In this document: piece after piece, positions 1 to 6,022 of the stretch | How the letters are laid out: each line of letters starts with the position of its first letter | Position numbering within the stretch: the stretch's first letter is position 1 | From: Ignavibacteria bacterium | GTDB lineage: Bacteria > Bacteroidota > Ignavibacteria > Tepidaquicellales > OLB5 | Direction: 5' to 3' | NCBI GenBank assembly: GCA_026417195.1 | Contig: JAOADS010000091.1 | Span: 1 to 8,515 of the forward strand | DNA: 8,515 nucleotides | Notes under the pieces: generated by a model | Seen by the model: the letters and a program-made list of their open reading frames with translations, nothing else | What the model was told of the DNA's origin: nothing | Database searches by the model: none | Position numbers and translations under genes: made by a program

Positions 1-1168
1 GTTCTCCATTATATTTATAACCGTAAATATAGCCGTAACCTACTGGATTTCCTGTGGACCATGTGTTCGCAAGTATATTAAGTTCATTTGAATATGTAAA
101 TCTGCCAATAACTACAGTTGATCTGTAATGGCTGACTCCTACACGGGGCCAGTTAGGAAGAACCTGAAAACTGTGGTTATAAAGAAATAAACTTGTATCA
201 TATTGATTTCCATGTTTACCATTTACAAATTCAAAAAAATTGTCTCTGTTTATGTCTGATGGTATTATGCTACCGTAACGAGATTGCTGATTTTCAATAT
301 AAGCCCTCCTCGTAATCTGTCCGTTTAAATTATATGAAACATTCCTCACCCTCATTAGTGAATCAGATTTTTGAGAAATTAAAATAAAGGTTGAGTCAAT
401 ATTACTCTTGTCAATATAGAGAGTAGGTGAAGAAGCAAAACTTAAATAAGATGAATCATAGTAAACAGGCCAGTTTGATGAATAATAATTACCATTATGC
501 CTGAACAGATGAAGTGCAGATGAATCACTTCCACTGGAAACAGTTTTACTTGTAAAGACTATAATCTCAGCAAATCCATCTCCATCAACATCACCAATGG
601 CTGGAAAAGCATTAGTTGCCCCAGCCACCGACCTTGGCCAGCCATTTCTTATTATTCCATTATACTGAAATACACTTACTTCATTTAAACGGTTAACTAT
701 AATCTCAAGTTTACCGTCTCCGTCCAGATCATAAAGACTCAGCGTTGGTGCCAGATTGTAATTATCATCGCTGTAGGGTACTGGAAAACCTGGAAGATTA
801 TTACCAAACCTATCTATTACAATTACCTGACCCTGAGCTAATGATGTCCTTATTGCTATATCAAGAGTTCCGTTATTATCCACATCCCCTGATGCATACG
901 CTGTTATTACTCCTGTAAATGCTTTCGGAAAACCGGTAAGCTCATTCCCATCTGATTTTATTACATGAAGATAGTTAAGACTACCGGCAACTGATACAAA
1001 TACTATCTCTTTCTGTCCGTCTTTTTCTAAATCTGTTATTAATGGTATGCCACTTACTAAAAATGGATCTTCTCCATGAATGATTTTTGGAAAACCGGGA
1101 TAATATACAGGCTGCTGACTATAGGATAAATATGAAAAAATTATATAAACGAATAATAATCTTCTCAT
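1..1168 (-). CDS. Secreted FG-GAP/VCBS-like repeat beta-propeller protein (C-terminus cut by window edge)
   Basis: The minus strand is open from an ATG at 1168-1166 to the window edge, giving 389 codons and no stop. Residues 1-17 (MRRLLFVYIIFSYLSYS) look like a signal peptide cut before QQ. Behind it are five acidic repeat cores of the calcium-binding FG-GAP/VCBS type at about residues 46 (DLEKDGQKEI), 95 (DVDNNGTLDI), 147 (DLDGDGKLEI), 193 (DVDGDGFAEI) and 305 (DINRDNFFEF, the least conserved). A G/N-F/W-P motif recurs between blades (GFPK, GFPV, GWPR, NWPV, NWPR). This is the pattern of an integrin-alpha-like beta-propeller, common in exported proteins of Bacteroidota and Ignavibacteriota that often end in a type IX secretion sorting domain; that end is not in the window. 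Export and the propeller fold are well supported; ligand and role are unknown. A weak AAGG lies just upstream of the start. Confidence 0.85.
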   Translation of the reverse strand, partial: MRRLLFVYIIFSYLSYSQQPVYYPGFPKIIHGEDPFLVSGIPLITDLEKDGQKEIVFVSVAGSLNYLHVIKSDGNELTGFPKAFTGVITAYASGDVDNNGTLDIAIRTSLAQGQVIVIDRFGNNLPGFPVPYSDDNYNLAPTLSLYDLDGDGKLEIIVNRLNEVSVFQYNGIIRNGWPRSVAGATNAFPAIGDVDGDGFAEIIVFTSKTVSSGSDSSALHLFRHNGNYYSSNWPVYYDSSYLSFASSPTLYIDKSNIDSTFILISQKSDSLMRVRNVSYNLNGQITRRAYIENQQSRYGSIIPSDINRDNFFEFVNGKHGNQYDTSLFLYNHSFQVLPNWPRVGVSHYRSTVVIGRFTYSNELNILANTWSTGNPVGYGYIYGYKYNGE

Positions 1169-1189
1169 TGCCTTAATGTTTAAGTTAAA

Positions 1190-1210
1190 GGCTCCGGTGT
1201 AACCGGAGCC
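1190..1210 (-). terminator. Perfect 9-bp GC-rich hairpin, possible terminator or attenuator
   Basis: The arms GGCTCCGGT (1190-1198) and ACCGGAGCC (1202-1210) are fully complementary around a 3-nt loop. The hairpin starts 13 bp beyond the stop of the 121-residue gene and ends about 20 bp before the start of the propeller gene, both on the minus strand. On that strand it is followed by only a short T run (TTTAACTT), so it would be a weak intrinsic terminator. It may reduce read-through or stabilise the 3' end of the upstream transcript. The stem is seen directly; its role is inferred. Confidence 0.6.
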
Positions 1211-1223
1211 TCATGAAAACTAA

Positions 1224-1589
1224 TTAATAAGGCGGACTCAACATAATTACTATATCGTTATTGTTATGATGATAGTGATTTAATAACTGTCCGCCCTGAT
1301 TATTATTAGGGCTTGGCGGATAATATACATATATATCATAGTAACCTTCTTGAAGTGCAGCACAGGTTCTGCCTGGTCCATCCGTGCCCGTAAGTAGCCT
1401 TTCAACCCGCTGCCCATTTTGATACCACACAACTTCAGCCCCGTTTACAGGTGTATTAGGTTGAGCATCCTGAACTACCTTTACACAACACGGAGGTGGG
1501 GTTTCGTTCTCGTTTGCCTTTAAATCTACGAATACTGCAGCTATCACAATCAGCAAAGGGATACATAATAAAATGAGTCTTTTGACCAT
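1224..1589 (-). CDS. Small exported protein of unknown function, possible prealbumin-like beta-sandwich
   Basis: This 121-residue protein opens with KR and a long hydrophobic segment (residues 5-22, LILLCIPLLIVIAAVFVD), an uncleaved anchor or signal peptide. A Cys-Cys pair follows at 34-35. Residues 35-93 (CVKVVQDAQPNTPVNGAEVVW...RLLTGTDGPGRTCAALQEGYYDIYVYYP) resemble the layout of carboxypeptidase-regulatory or SpaA/Cna-B-type modules: a paired strand, a 'TG.DG' turn, then 'L..G.Y.I.V'. The tail is rich in Asn, His and Pro (NHYHHNNND). I recognise no named family, and the fold is inferred from pattern only. The ATG at 1589 is preceded by AGAGG (minus strand, 1598-1602) with 8-nt spacing, a clear Shine-Dalgarno match that supports this start. 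It lies upstream of the propeller gene in the same direction, with the hairpin between them. Confidence 0.7.
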   Translation of the reverse strand: MVKRLILLCIPLLIVIAAVFVDLKANENETPPPCCVKVVQDAQPNTPVNGAEVVWYQNGQRVERLLTGTDGPGRTCAALQEGYYDIYVYYPPSPNNNQGGQLLNHYHHNNNDIVIMLSPPY

Positions 1590-1659
1590 TTTTTAATCCT
1601 CTCAGAATTTTAGAGAATTTATCAGTTAAAGGGCTTATAGAGAAATAAACAGAACGCTA

Positions 1660-1690
1660 CAAACGTAACACATACCCAACCAGTTATCAA
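1660..1690 (-). promoter_or_regulatory. Candidate Bacteroidota-type promoter for the 121-residue gene
   Basis: On the minus strand, TTG (plus positions 1688-1690) is followed after exactly 20 nt by TACGTTTG (1667-1660). This fits the known Bacteroidota consensus of a -33 TTTG/TTG element and a -7 TAnnTTTG element about 19-21 nt apart. Transcription would begin near 1650 and leave a leader of about 60 nt containing the AGAGG site. The match is direct; activity is inferred. Confidence 0.45.
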
Positions 1691-1760
1691 TTCCATCATC
1701 AAGGTCAATTTCAGTGACTATAAAAAGTAGCGATGAGGGTTATGTCCGTCTGTAGTTTGT

Positions 1761-1797
1761 CATTCCCGCTGTAGGCAGCTATCTGATTCAGAATCCC
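1761..1797. repeat. Degenerate palindromic repeat, possible dispersed REP/MITE-like relic
   Basis: The stretch begins CATTCCCGC and ends GAATCCC, similar in style to the short 'cattcccgc...gaatcc' repeats scattered through many bacterial genomes. It holds two local palindromes: GCTG-TAGG-CAGC (1768-1779) and TCTGATTCAGA (1782-1792), the latter overlapping GATTCAGAATC (1785-1795). Whether it is really dispersed cannot be told from one copy. Confidence 0.3.
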
Positions 1798-1947
1798 ACA
1801 ATGTTTACATTCCCTCCTGCTATATTATTTTAGAAATAAACAGGGAATTATTGATAAAAGGTAGCCTGGTATTTGTCAGTATGATATAAATCATATATAA
1901 TATGAAATTTATTTTATAACATTGCAGAATATCCATTGAACTTCAGC

Positions 1948-1998
1948 CTTTTTGAAAAACTATTTCCCGGAGGTCAATGTGTTAGGCTTTTTGAAAAA
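1948..1998. repeat. Pair of 12-bp direct repeats CTTTTTGAAAAA
   Basis: CTTTTTGAAAAA occurs exactly at 1948-1959 and at 1987-1998, 39 bp apart, each containing the palindrome TTTTTGAAAAA. They sit 105-156 bp before the actA start. The second copy contains the TTGAAA hexamer that could serve as a -35 element, so the pair could be a regulator site or A-tract promoter elements. Confidence 0.5.
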
Positions 1999-2066
1999 AT
2001 TTTAGTTAGTAAATTTAAAAAATATTTTATAAGTTTGTAAATTAAGTTTGACCGCATTTCTATACT
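1991..2066 (+). promoter_or_regulatory. Probable promoter region of the ACIII operon
   Basis: Several partial promoter matches cluster here and none is decisive. TTGAAA (1991-1996) is followed after 17 nt by TTTAAA (2014-2019), a passable sigma-70-like pair. TATACT (2061-2066) is a good -10 on its own, with TTG 20 nt before it (2035-2037). Two TAAGTTTG boxes (2030-2037 and 2043-2050) match the Bacteroidota -7 element TAnnTTTG but have no TTG at the proper upstream distance. A promoter in this AT-rich stretch is expected because actA is the first gene of the operon; the exact start site is not resolved. Confidence 0.35.
2030..2050 (+). repeat. Tandem TAAGTTTG octamers
   Basis: The octamer TAAGTTTG is repeated exactly at 2030-2037 and 2043-2050, 13 bp apart, 54-74 bp before the actA start. 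It could be two overlapping promoter -7 boxes or a direct-repeat operator. The identity is seen directly; the function is not known. Confidence 0.45.
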
Positions 2067-2103
2067 ACAGCGGGTCTTATTCAGAACAGGTGTTTTCTAT
2101 TTA

Positions 2104-2697
2104 ATGAAGAAATTTCTACTTGATTACGGGATAAAGGTTCGTTTACCGGTAATTCTTTTCGTAATAATAACATCATTTGCCATAACTTATTACGTTTCCT
2201 ACGCTGAGAGAAATAACATAGGCTACCAGCCTGAGCAACCCATTGCATTTTCTCACAAGCTTCACGCAGGAGACATGAAGATTGATTGTCAATACTGTCA
2301 TGTCTCAGTTGAGAAATCCCGTTTTGCCAGCGTTCCGTCAGTGAATGTCTGTATGGGTTGTCATGCTGTAGCCAGAAAAGACCAGCCGGAGATTCAGAAA
2401 CTTACACAGTATTATAACGAAAATAAACCCCTGCCTTGGATGAGGATTCACAGAGTTCCGGATTTTGCTTACTTCAATCACAGTGTTCATGTTAATAAAG
2501 GAATAGAGTGTCAGAGCTGTCACGGAGAGGTTCAGAATATGGATACACTTGCCGGTAATAAATATAAATCAGTAGCGCAGGTCAGTTCATTTACTATGGG
2601 AGCCTGTCTTGATTGTCACAGAACTGCCCACGATAAATTTCCCGGACTTCCAAATTTAAGAAAAGGGCCTGAGAATTGTTCAGCTTGTCACAGATAA
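2104..2697 (+). CDS. actA: ActA, membrane-anchored pentaheme cytochrome c subunit of alternative complex III
   Basis: This 197-residue protein has one hydrophobic helix near the N-terminus (about residues 13-31), which would anchor it with the rest in the periplasm. Five CxxCH c-type heme motifs follow: CQYCH (62-66), CMGCH (83-87), CQSCH (136-140), CLDCH (168-172) and CSACH (192-196, two residues from the end). Histidines in FSHKLH (50-54), MRIH (113-116) and FNHSVH (125-129) are candidate second axial ligands. Five hemes, the anchor and a position directly before actB and actC match ActA of ACIII. Known role: electron transfer within the complex and towards ActE or another cytochrome c. The start ATG at 2104 lacks a clear Shine-Dalgarno, which is usual in Bacteroidota-like genomes. 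The stop TAA (2695-2697) shares its last base with the next gene's ATG, so coupled translation is likely. Confidence 0.93.
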   Translation: MKKFLLDYGIKVRLPVILFVIITSFAITYYVSYAERNNIGYQPEQPIAFSHKLHAGDMKIDCQYCHVSVEKSRFASVPSVNVCMGCHAVARKDQPEIQKLTQYYNENKPLPWMRIHRVPDFAYFNHSVHVNKGIECQSCHGEVQNMDTLAGNKYKSVAQVSSFTMGACLDCHRTAHDKFPGLPNLRKGPENCSACHR

Positions 2698-2885
2698 TGA
2701 AATTAAAAACAGATAAAATAAAAAGAAGAAGTTTCTTTAAATACCTGGCAGCTGGGACAGCTGTAATGTATATGATAGGAAGAAATTCAGTGGAAATTAT
2801 AAAATCTAAATTTGCCAAGAGTAAGTCTGTAGAAGTAAAAGAGAATCCCCTTGCTGTGAAAAGAAATTATCAGAAAGATGGATAA
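2697..2885 (+). CDS. Small Tat-signal protein of unknown function between actA and actB
   Basis: The frame is open from an ATG at 2676 inside actA, but the ATG at 2697, overlapping the actA stop as TAATG, is the more natural start and gives 62 residues. Residues 9-17 (KRRSFFKYL) resemble a twin-arginine motif (RRxFLK), followed by a short hydrophobic stretch AAGTAVMYMIG (18-28). The rest is basic, ending ENPLAVKRNYQKDG. It contains no cysteine or heme motif. The stop (2883-2885) overlaps the actB start by 8 nt, so the gene is locked between actA and actB and probably translated with them. It may be a small membrane or exported accessory subunit, comparable in size and layout to the small Tat-signal proteins near formate dehydrogenase genes, but I see no clear homology. 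Its overlaps and the Tat-like motif argue that it is real; function is unknown. Confidence 0.65.
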   Translation: MKLKTDKIKRRSFFKYLAAGTAVMYMIGRNSVEIIKSKFAKSKSVEVKENPLAVKRNYQKDG

Positions 2886-5800
2886 AGGAGCGGATAAAGA
2901 AAAGAATTTAAAGTCTGACGGACAGACTTACTGGAGGAGTTTCTCTGAGCTTTATAATAATAAGGCTTTCAGAGATGCTTTAAACAGTGAGTTTTCTTCG
3001 GAAGAACTTAATGGTCTGAGAAAAAACAGTAAGTCTTCGCTTTCACGAAGACGCTTCCTTGCACTTTTAGGAGCTTCAGCAGCCTTTGCAGCAGCCGGTT
3101 GTTCAAATTACAGAGGTAAAGGGCAGATAGTTCCTTATAACAAAAAGCCTGAGGAAGTAACATTAGGAATTCCGAATTACTATGCTTCCACCTGCACTGG
3201 TTGCAGCTCATCCTGCGGTATTCTGGTTAAAACCAGAGAAGGCAGACCAGTGAAAGTTGACGGTAATCCGGATCATCCGGTAAACAAAGGGAAGATATGT
3301 GCTAAGGGACAGGCAAGTATAGTTAATCTTTACAACCCTGAAAGACTTAAAGAGCCTATGGTGAATGAGGGAGGAAGATTTATACAAAGTGACTGGAACA
3401 ATGTTAATTCAAAAATAAAGGAAGCTCTCAGTTCTGCGAATTCCTCAGGTAAGCAAGTAGCCCTAATTTCTCACTCCGTTACTTCCCCGACATTTAAAAA
3501 AATAATTGAAGACTTCCAGAAAGCATATCCTGTAGCTAAATTATACACATATGAGGTTTTTAATGAGTCAGCCAGAAGATCTGCGTGGGAGAAAACATAC
3601 GGTAGGAAAAGTTTACCGGTATTAAAACTTGACGAAGCAAGAGTTATACTTTCCCTTGAATCAGATTTTCTGGGAACTGATCCCAATCACATTGAGAATA
3701 CAAGGTTATTTACTTCAGGAAGAGACGTAATGAGCGGAAAGGAATTCAACCGTCTTTACGTCGTTGAAGGAGCTGCAACCCTCACAGGATTTAATGCTGA
3801 CTACAGAATAAGGCTTAGAACAGATGCAATTGAGGAATTTGTACTATGTTTGATTTCAGAACTAGTTGTTAAGCGAAAGATTTCCCCCTTTGCAGGCGAT
3901 TCTCAGGTTCTTTCAATGCTTTCAGGCTATAAGCTTGATGAATTTGCAGCGAAGCATAAGCTTGACCAGAAAGTCCTTAATTACCTGCTTGAGGACCTTT
4001 TGAAAAATCAGGGTTCAGGAGCAGTTATTGCAGGTGATATGTTGCCTGAGTCAACTCATATTGCAGTTAATTTTCTCAATGAGGTTCTTGGTAACTCAAA
4101 ACTTTACTCCAGAGAAAGTGAATCTACAGATGTCCATCCGTTAAGTACAAGTGATGAAATTGAAACTCTTATCTCATCACTTAATAGCGGAAACGTTGAT
4201 GTTGTGATTCATTTAGACTCAAATCCGGTTTATCACTTTTCACCAGATTACTCTTACAGGGAGCTTCTGAAAAAGGTTAAAGTGGTAATCACTTTAACTG
4301 AAATGATAAATGAATCTGCTGAGCTCTCAAACTTTATTATTCCCCTGAACGATCCTCTGGAATCATGGGGTGATTATAAAACAAGAAGCGGATTTTATTC
4401 TCTTCAGCAACCGGTCATAGCTCCGCTCTATAACACAAGACAGAAAGAAACTGTTTTGCTTGAATGGACAGGCAGGAATTATTCCGAAAATCTTTACCAT
4501 GACTACCTGAAGGAGAACTGGGAGAAGTCAGTTTATCCGATGCTTGGTACTACTGCGTCCTTTGATAAATTCTGGTTCGCCTCTCTCCACGACGGAGTAG
4601 CATTTATTCAGGAGAAACCGGAAGCATCTGGACTGAGTTTTTCAAAGGATGCTTTCCTGAAATCAGTTCCTATGAAAGCTTCTGACGGATATGTTTTGCT
4701 TCTGCAGAACAATAATACGGTAGGCGACGGACGTTTTGCGTCAAACGGATGGCTTCAGGAACTTCCTCATCCTATATCAAAGGTAACCTGGGATAATTAT
4801 GCAGCAGTATCTCCTCAGGCAGCTTCGGAACTGTCAGTTAACTCGGATGATCTTGTGGAAATATCCGTTAATGGCAGGAAACAGGTTTTCCCGGTGTTTG
4901 TTCAGCCCGGTTTAGCTGATAAGGTGATAGAGGTATCACTTGGCTACGGAAGAACAGCAGCAGGTGTAGTTGGAACAGGTGTGGGAGTTGATGCCGGTGT
5001 TTTAGTTTCAGCAAAACCAGCAATATCAGATCGTTTATACAATAACATTTCAGTTTCAAAGGTTTCAGGTAAATATGAACTTGCATCCACGCAGGAACAT
5101 TATCCGATAGATTCGGATCCCTTGCTGAAAGATATTCACAAAAGAAGGGGAATAATTCGTGAAGGGACCTGGCTTCAGTATAAGGAGGATCCGAAATTTC
5201 TGGAGAAAGAAAGACATAAAATGGATCTGTCTCCTATAAATAAGCCGCCGGTTTATGCAAGAGAGGATTATAAAGGTTATAAATGGGGTATGGCTATAGA
5301 TATGAATAAGTGTACCGGATGCGGAGAATGTATTATGGCATGCAGTATTGAAAATAACATTCCTGTAGTCGGCAAGGATCAGGTGATTGCAAACAGGGAA
5401 ATGATGTGGCTAAGGATTGACCGTTACTACTCAGGCACACCTGAAGCACCCAAAGCAAGTTTTCAGCCTATGCTTTGTCAGCAGTGTGATTACGCTCCTT
5501 GTGAAAACGTATGTCCTGTTGCTGCAACCACTCACAGTGAAGATGGCCTGAACGGAATGACCTACAACAGATGCGTGGGAACGAGATATTGTTCCAATAA
5601 CTGCCCGTATAAAGTCAGAAGATTTAACTACTTTGATTTCAGAGATCATTTTAAAGACTCATATCAATACAGTGAATCATTTGACCTTATGGCAAATCCC
5701 GAAGTAACAATCAGAGCACGTGGTGTTATGGAGAAATGCACTTTCTGTGTCCAGAGAATCATGAAAGAACGTGAGGATGCCATACGTGAAAACAGGGAAG

Positions 5801-6000
5801 TAATAGGTTCCAATGTTACAACTGCATGTCAGGATGCTTGTCCTTCTGATGCAATAGTATTCGGTAACGTTAATGATCAGGATTCACAGGTTGCTAAATA
5901 TCGTGAACATGAGCTTGGTTATACTGTATTGGAGGAAATTAAAGTTGCACCTAATGTAACTTACATAGCACGCTTGAGAAATATTTTTGAAAAAGAATAA
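2878..6000 (+). CDS. actB: ActB, fused molybdopterin-oxidoreductase-like and iron-sulfur subunit of alternative complex III
   Basis: At 1040 residues this is the usual size for fused ActB. The N-terminus has the extended Tat signal of this family: YWRSFSEL (18-25), then SRRRF (56-60), a hydrophobic core, and AAGC with Cys75, possibly a lipid-anchored cysteine. Domain 1 (about 100-730) resembles PsrA-type molybdopterin oxidoreductases and carries C106-x2-C109-x3-C113-x27-C141, the layout of their N-terminal [4Fe-4S] site; no molybdenum ligand is evident. Domain 2 (about 795-1035) is PsrB-like: C812/815/818/822, C867/870/875/879, C899/905/909 and C954/957/984/988. In the third set, CVGTRYC has Thr902 where a cysteine is normal, the signature of the [3Fe-4S] cluster known in ACIII. 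Known family role: a periplasmic iron-sulfur relay next to ActC. The start ATG overlaps the preceding small gene by 8 nt; the TTG start of actC is 22 nt downstream. Confidence 0.95.
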   Translation: MDKGADKEKNLKSDGQTYWRSFSELYNNKAFRDALNSEFSSEELNGLRKNSKSSLSRRRFLALLGASAAFAAAGCSNYRGKGQIVPYNKKPEEVTLGIPNYYASTCTGCSSSCGILVKTREGRPVKVDGNPDHPVNKGKICAKGQASIVNLYNPERLKEPMVNEGGRFIQSDWNNVNSKIKEALSSANSSGKQVALISHSVTSPTFKKIIEDFQKAYPVAKLYTYEVFNESARRSAWEKTYGRKSLPVLKLDEARVILSLESDFLGTDPNHIENTRLFTSGRDVMSGKEFNRLYVVEGAATLTGFNADYRIRLRTDAIEEFVLCLISELVVKRKISPFAGDSQVLSMLSGYKLDEFAAKHKLDQKVLNYLLEDLLKNQGSGAVIAGDMLPESTHIAVNFLNEVLGNSKLYSRESESTDVHPLSTSDEIETLISSLNSGNVDVVIHLDSNPVYHFSPDYSYRELLKKVKVVITLTEMINESAELSNFIIPLNDPLESWGDYKTRSGFYSLQQPVIAPLYNTRQKETVLLEWTGRNYSENLYHDYLKENWEKSVYPMLGTTASFDKFWFASLHDGVAFIQEKPEASGLSFSKDAFLKSVPMKASDGYVLLLQNNNTVGDGRFASNGWLQELPHPISKVTWDNYAAVSPQAASELSVNSDDLVEISVNGRKQVFPVFVQPGLADKVIEVSLGYGRTAAGVVGTGVGVDAGVLVSAKPAISDRLYNNISVSKVSGKYELASTQEHYPIDSDPLLKDIHKRRGIIREGTWLQYKEDPKFLEKERHKMDLSPINKPPVYAREDYKGYKWGMAIDMNKCTGCGECIMACSIENNIPVVGKDQVIANREMMWLRIDRYYSGTPEAPKASFQPMLCQQCDYAPCENVCPVAATTHSEDGLNGMTYNRCVGTRYCSNNCPYKVRRFNYFDFRDHFKDSYQYSESFDLMANPEVTIRARGVMEKCTFCVQRIMKEREDAIRENREVIGSNVTTACQDACPSDAIVFGNVNDQDSQVAKYREHELGYTVLEEIKVAPNVTYIARLRNIFEKE

Positions 6001-6022
6001 TAAAATTTAACCACCACTGAAA

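Larger units (their letters stand above)
1590..2103. other. Divergent intergenic region, no gene seen
   Basis: This 514-bp gap separates the leftward gene pair from the rightward ACIII operon. I see no credible ORF, tRNA or rRNA in it. It becomes very AT-rich towards actA. Small structures seen: an exact 12-bp direct repeat AGAAATAAACAG at 1641-1652 and 1832-1843; a 7-bp inverted repeat ATTCCCT/AGGGAAT at 1809-1815 and 1842-1848; ATGAT/ATCAT arms around 1880-1895. The promoter candidates and longer repeats are listed separately. Confidence 0.7.

Noticed and set aside
1969..1985. GGAGG followed by ATG TGT TAG, a possible two-codon leader peptide upstream of actA
   Set aside because: The spacing from GGAGG to ATG is only 3 nt, the peptide would be Met-Cys, and nothing else suggests attenuation. 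Most likely chance.
1590..2103. CRISPR array or RNA gene in the divergent gap
   Set aside because: The repeats are only 7-12 bp, irregularly spaced and at most two copies each; no tRNA-like or conserved RNA fold is visible.
2676..2696. Seven-codon N-terminal extension (MFSLSQI) of the small Tat protein, starting inside actA
   Set aside because: The ATG at 2697 overlaps the actA stop in the typical coupled TAATG arrangement and places the Tat-like motif at a normal distance from the N-terminus.
4868..5086. Leu/His-rich minus-strand open frame opposite actB
   Set aside because: It lies fully inside actB on the other strand, and its composition is what the complement of the Gly/Val/Ser-rich ActB segment would produce.
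2878..6000. Reading this gene as a catalytic molybdopterin enzyme such as polysulfide or nitrate reductase
   Set aside because: The domain fusion, the CVGTRYC cluster motif, the extended YWRS Tat signal and the neighbours actA, actC and actD-actE all identify ActB of ACIII; no molybdenum ligand is visible.
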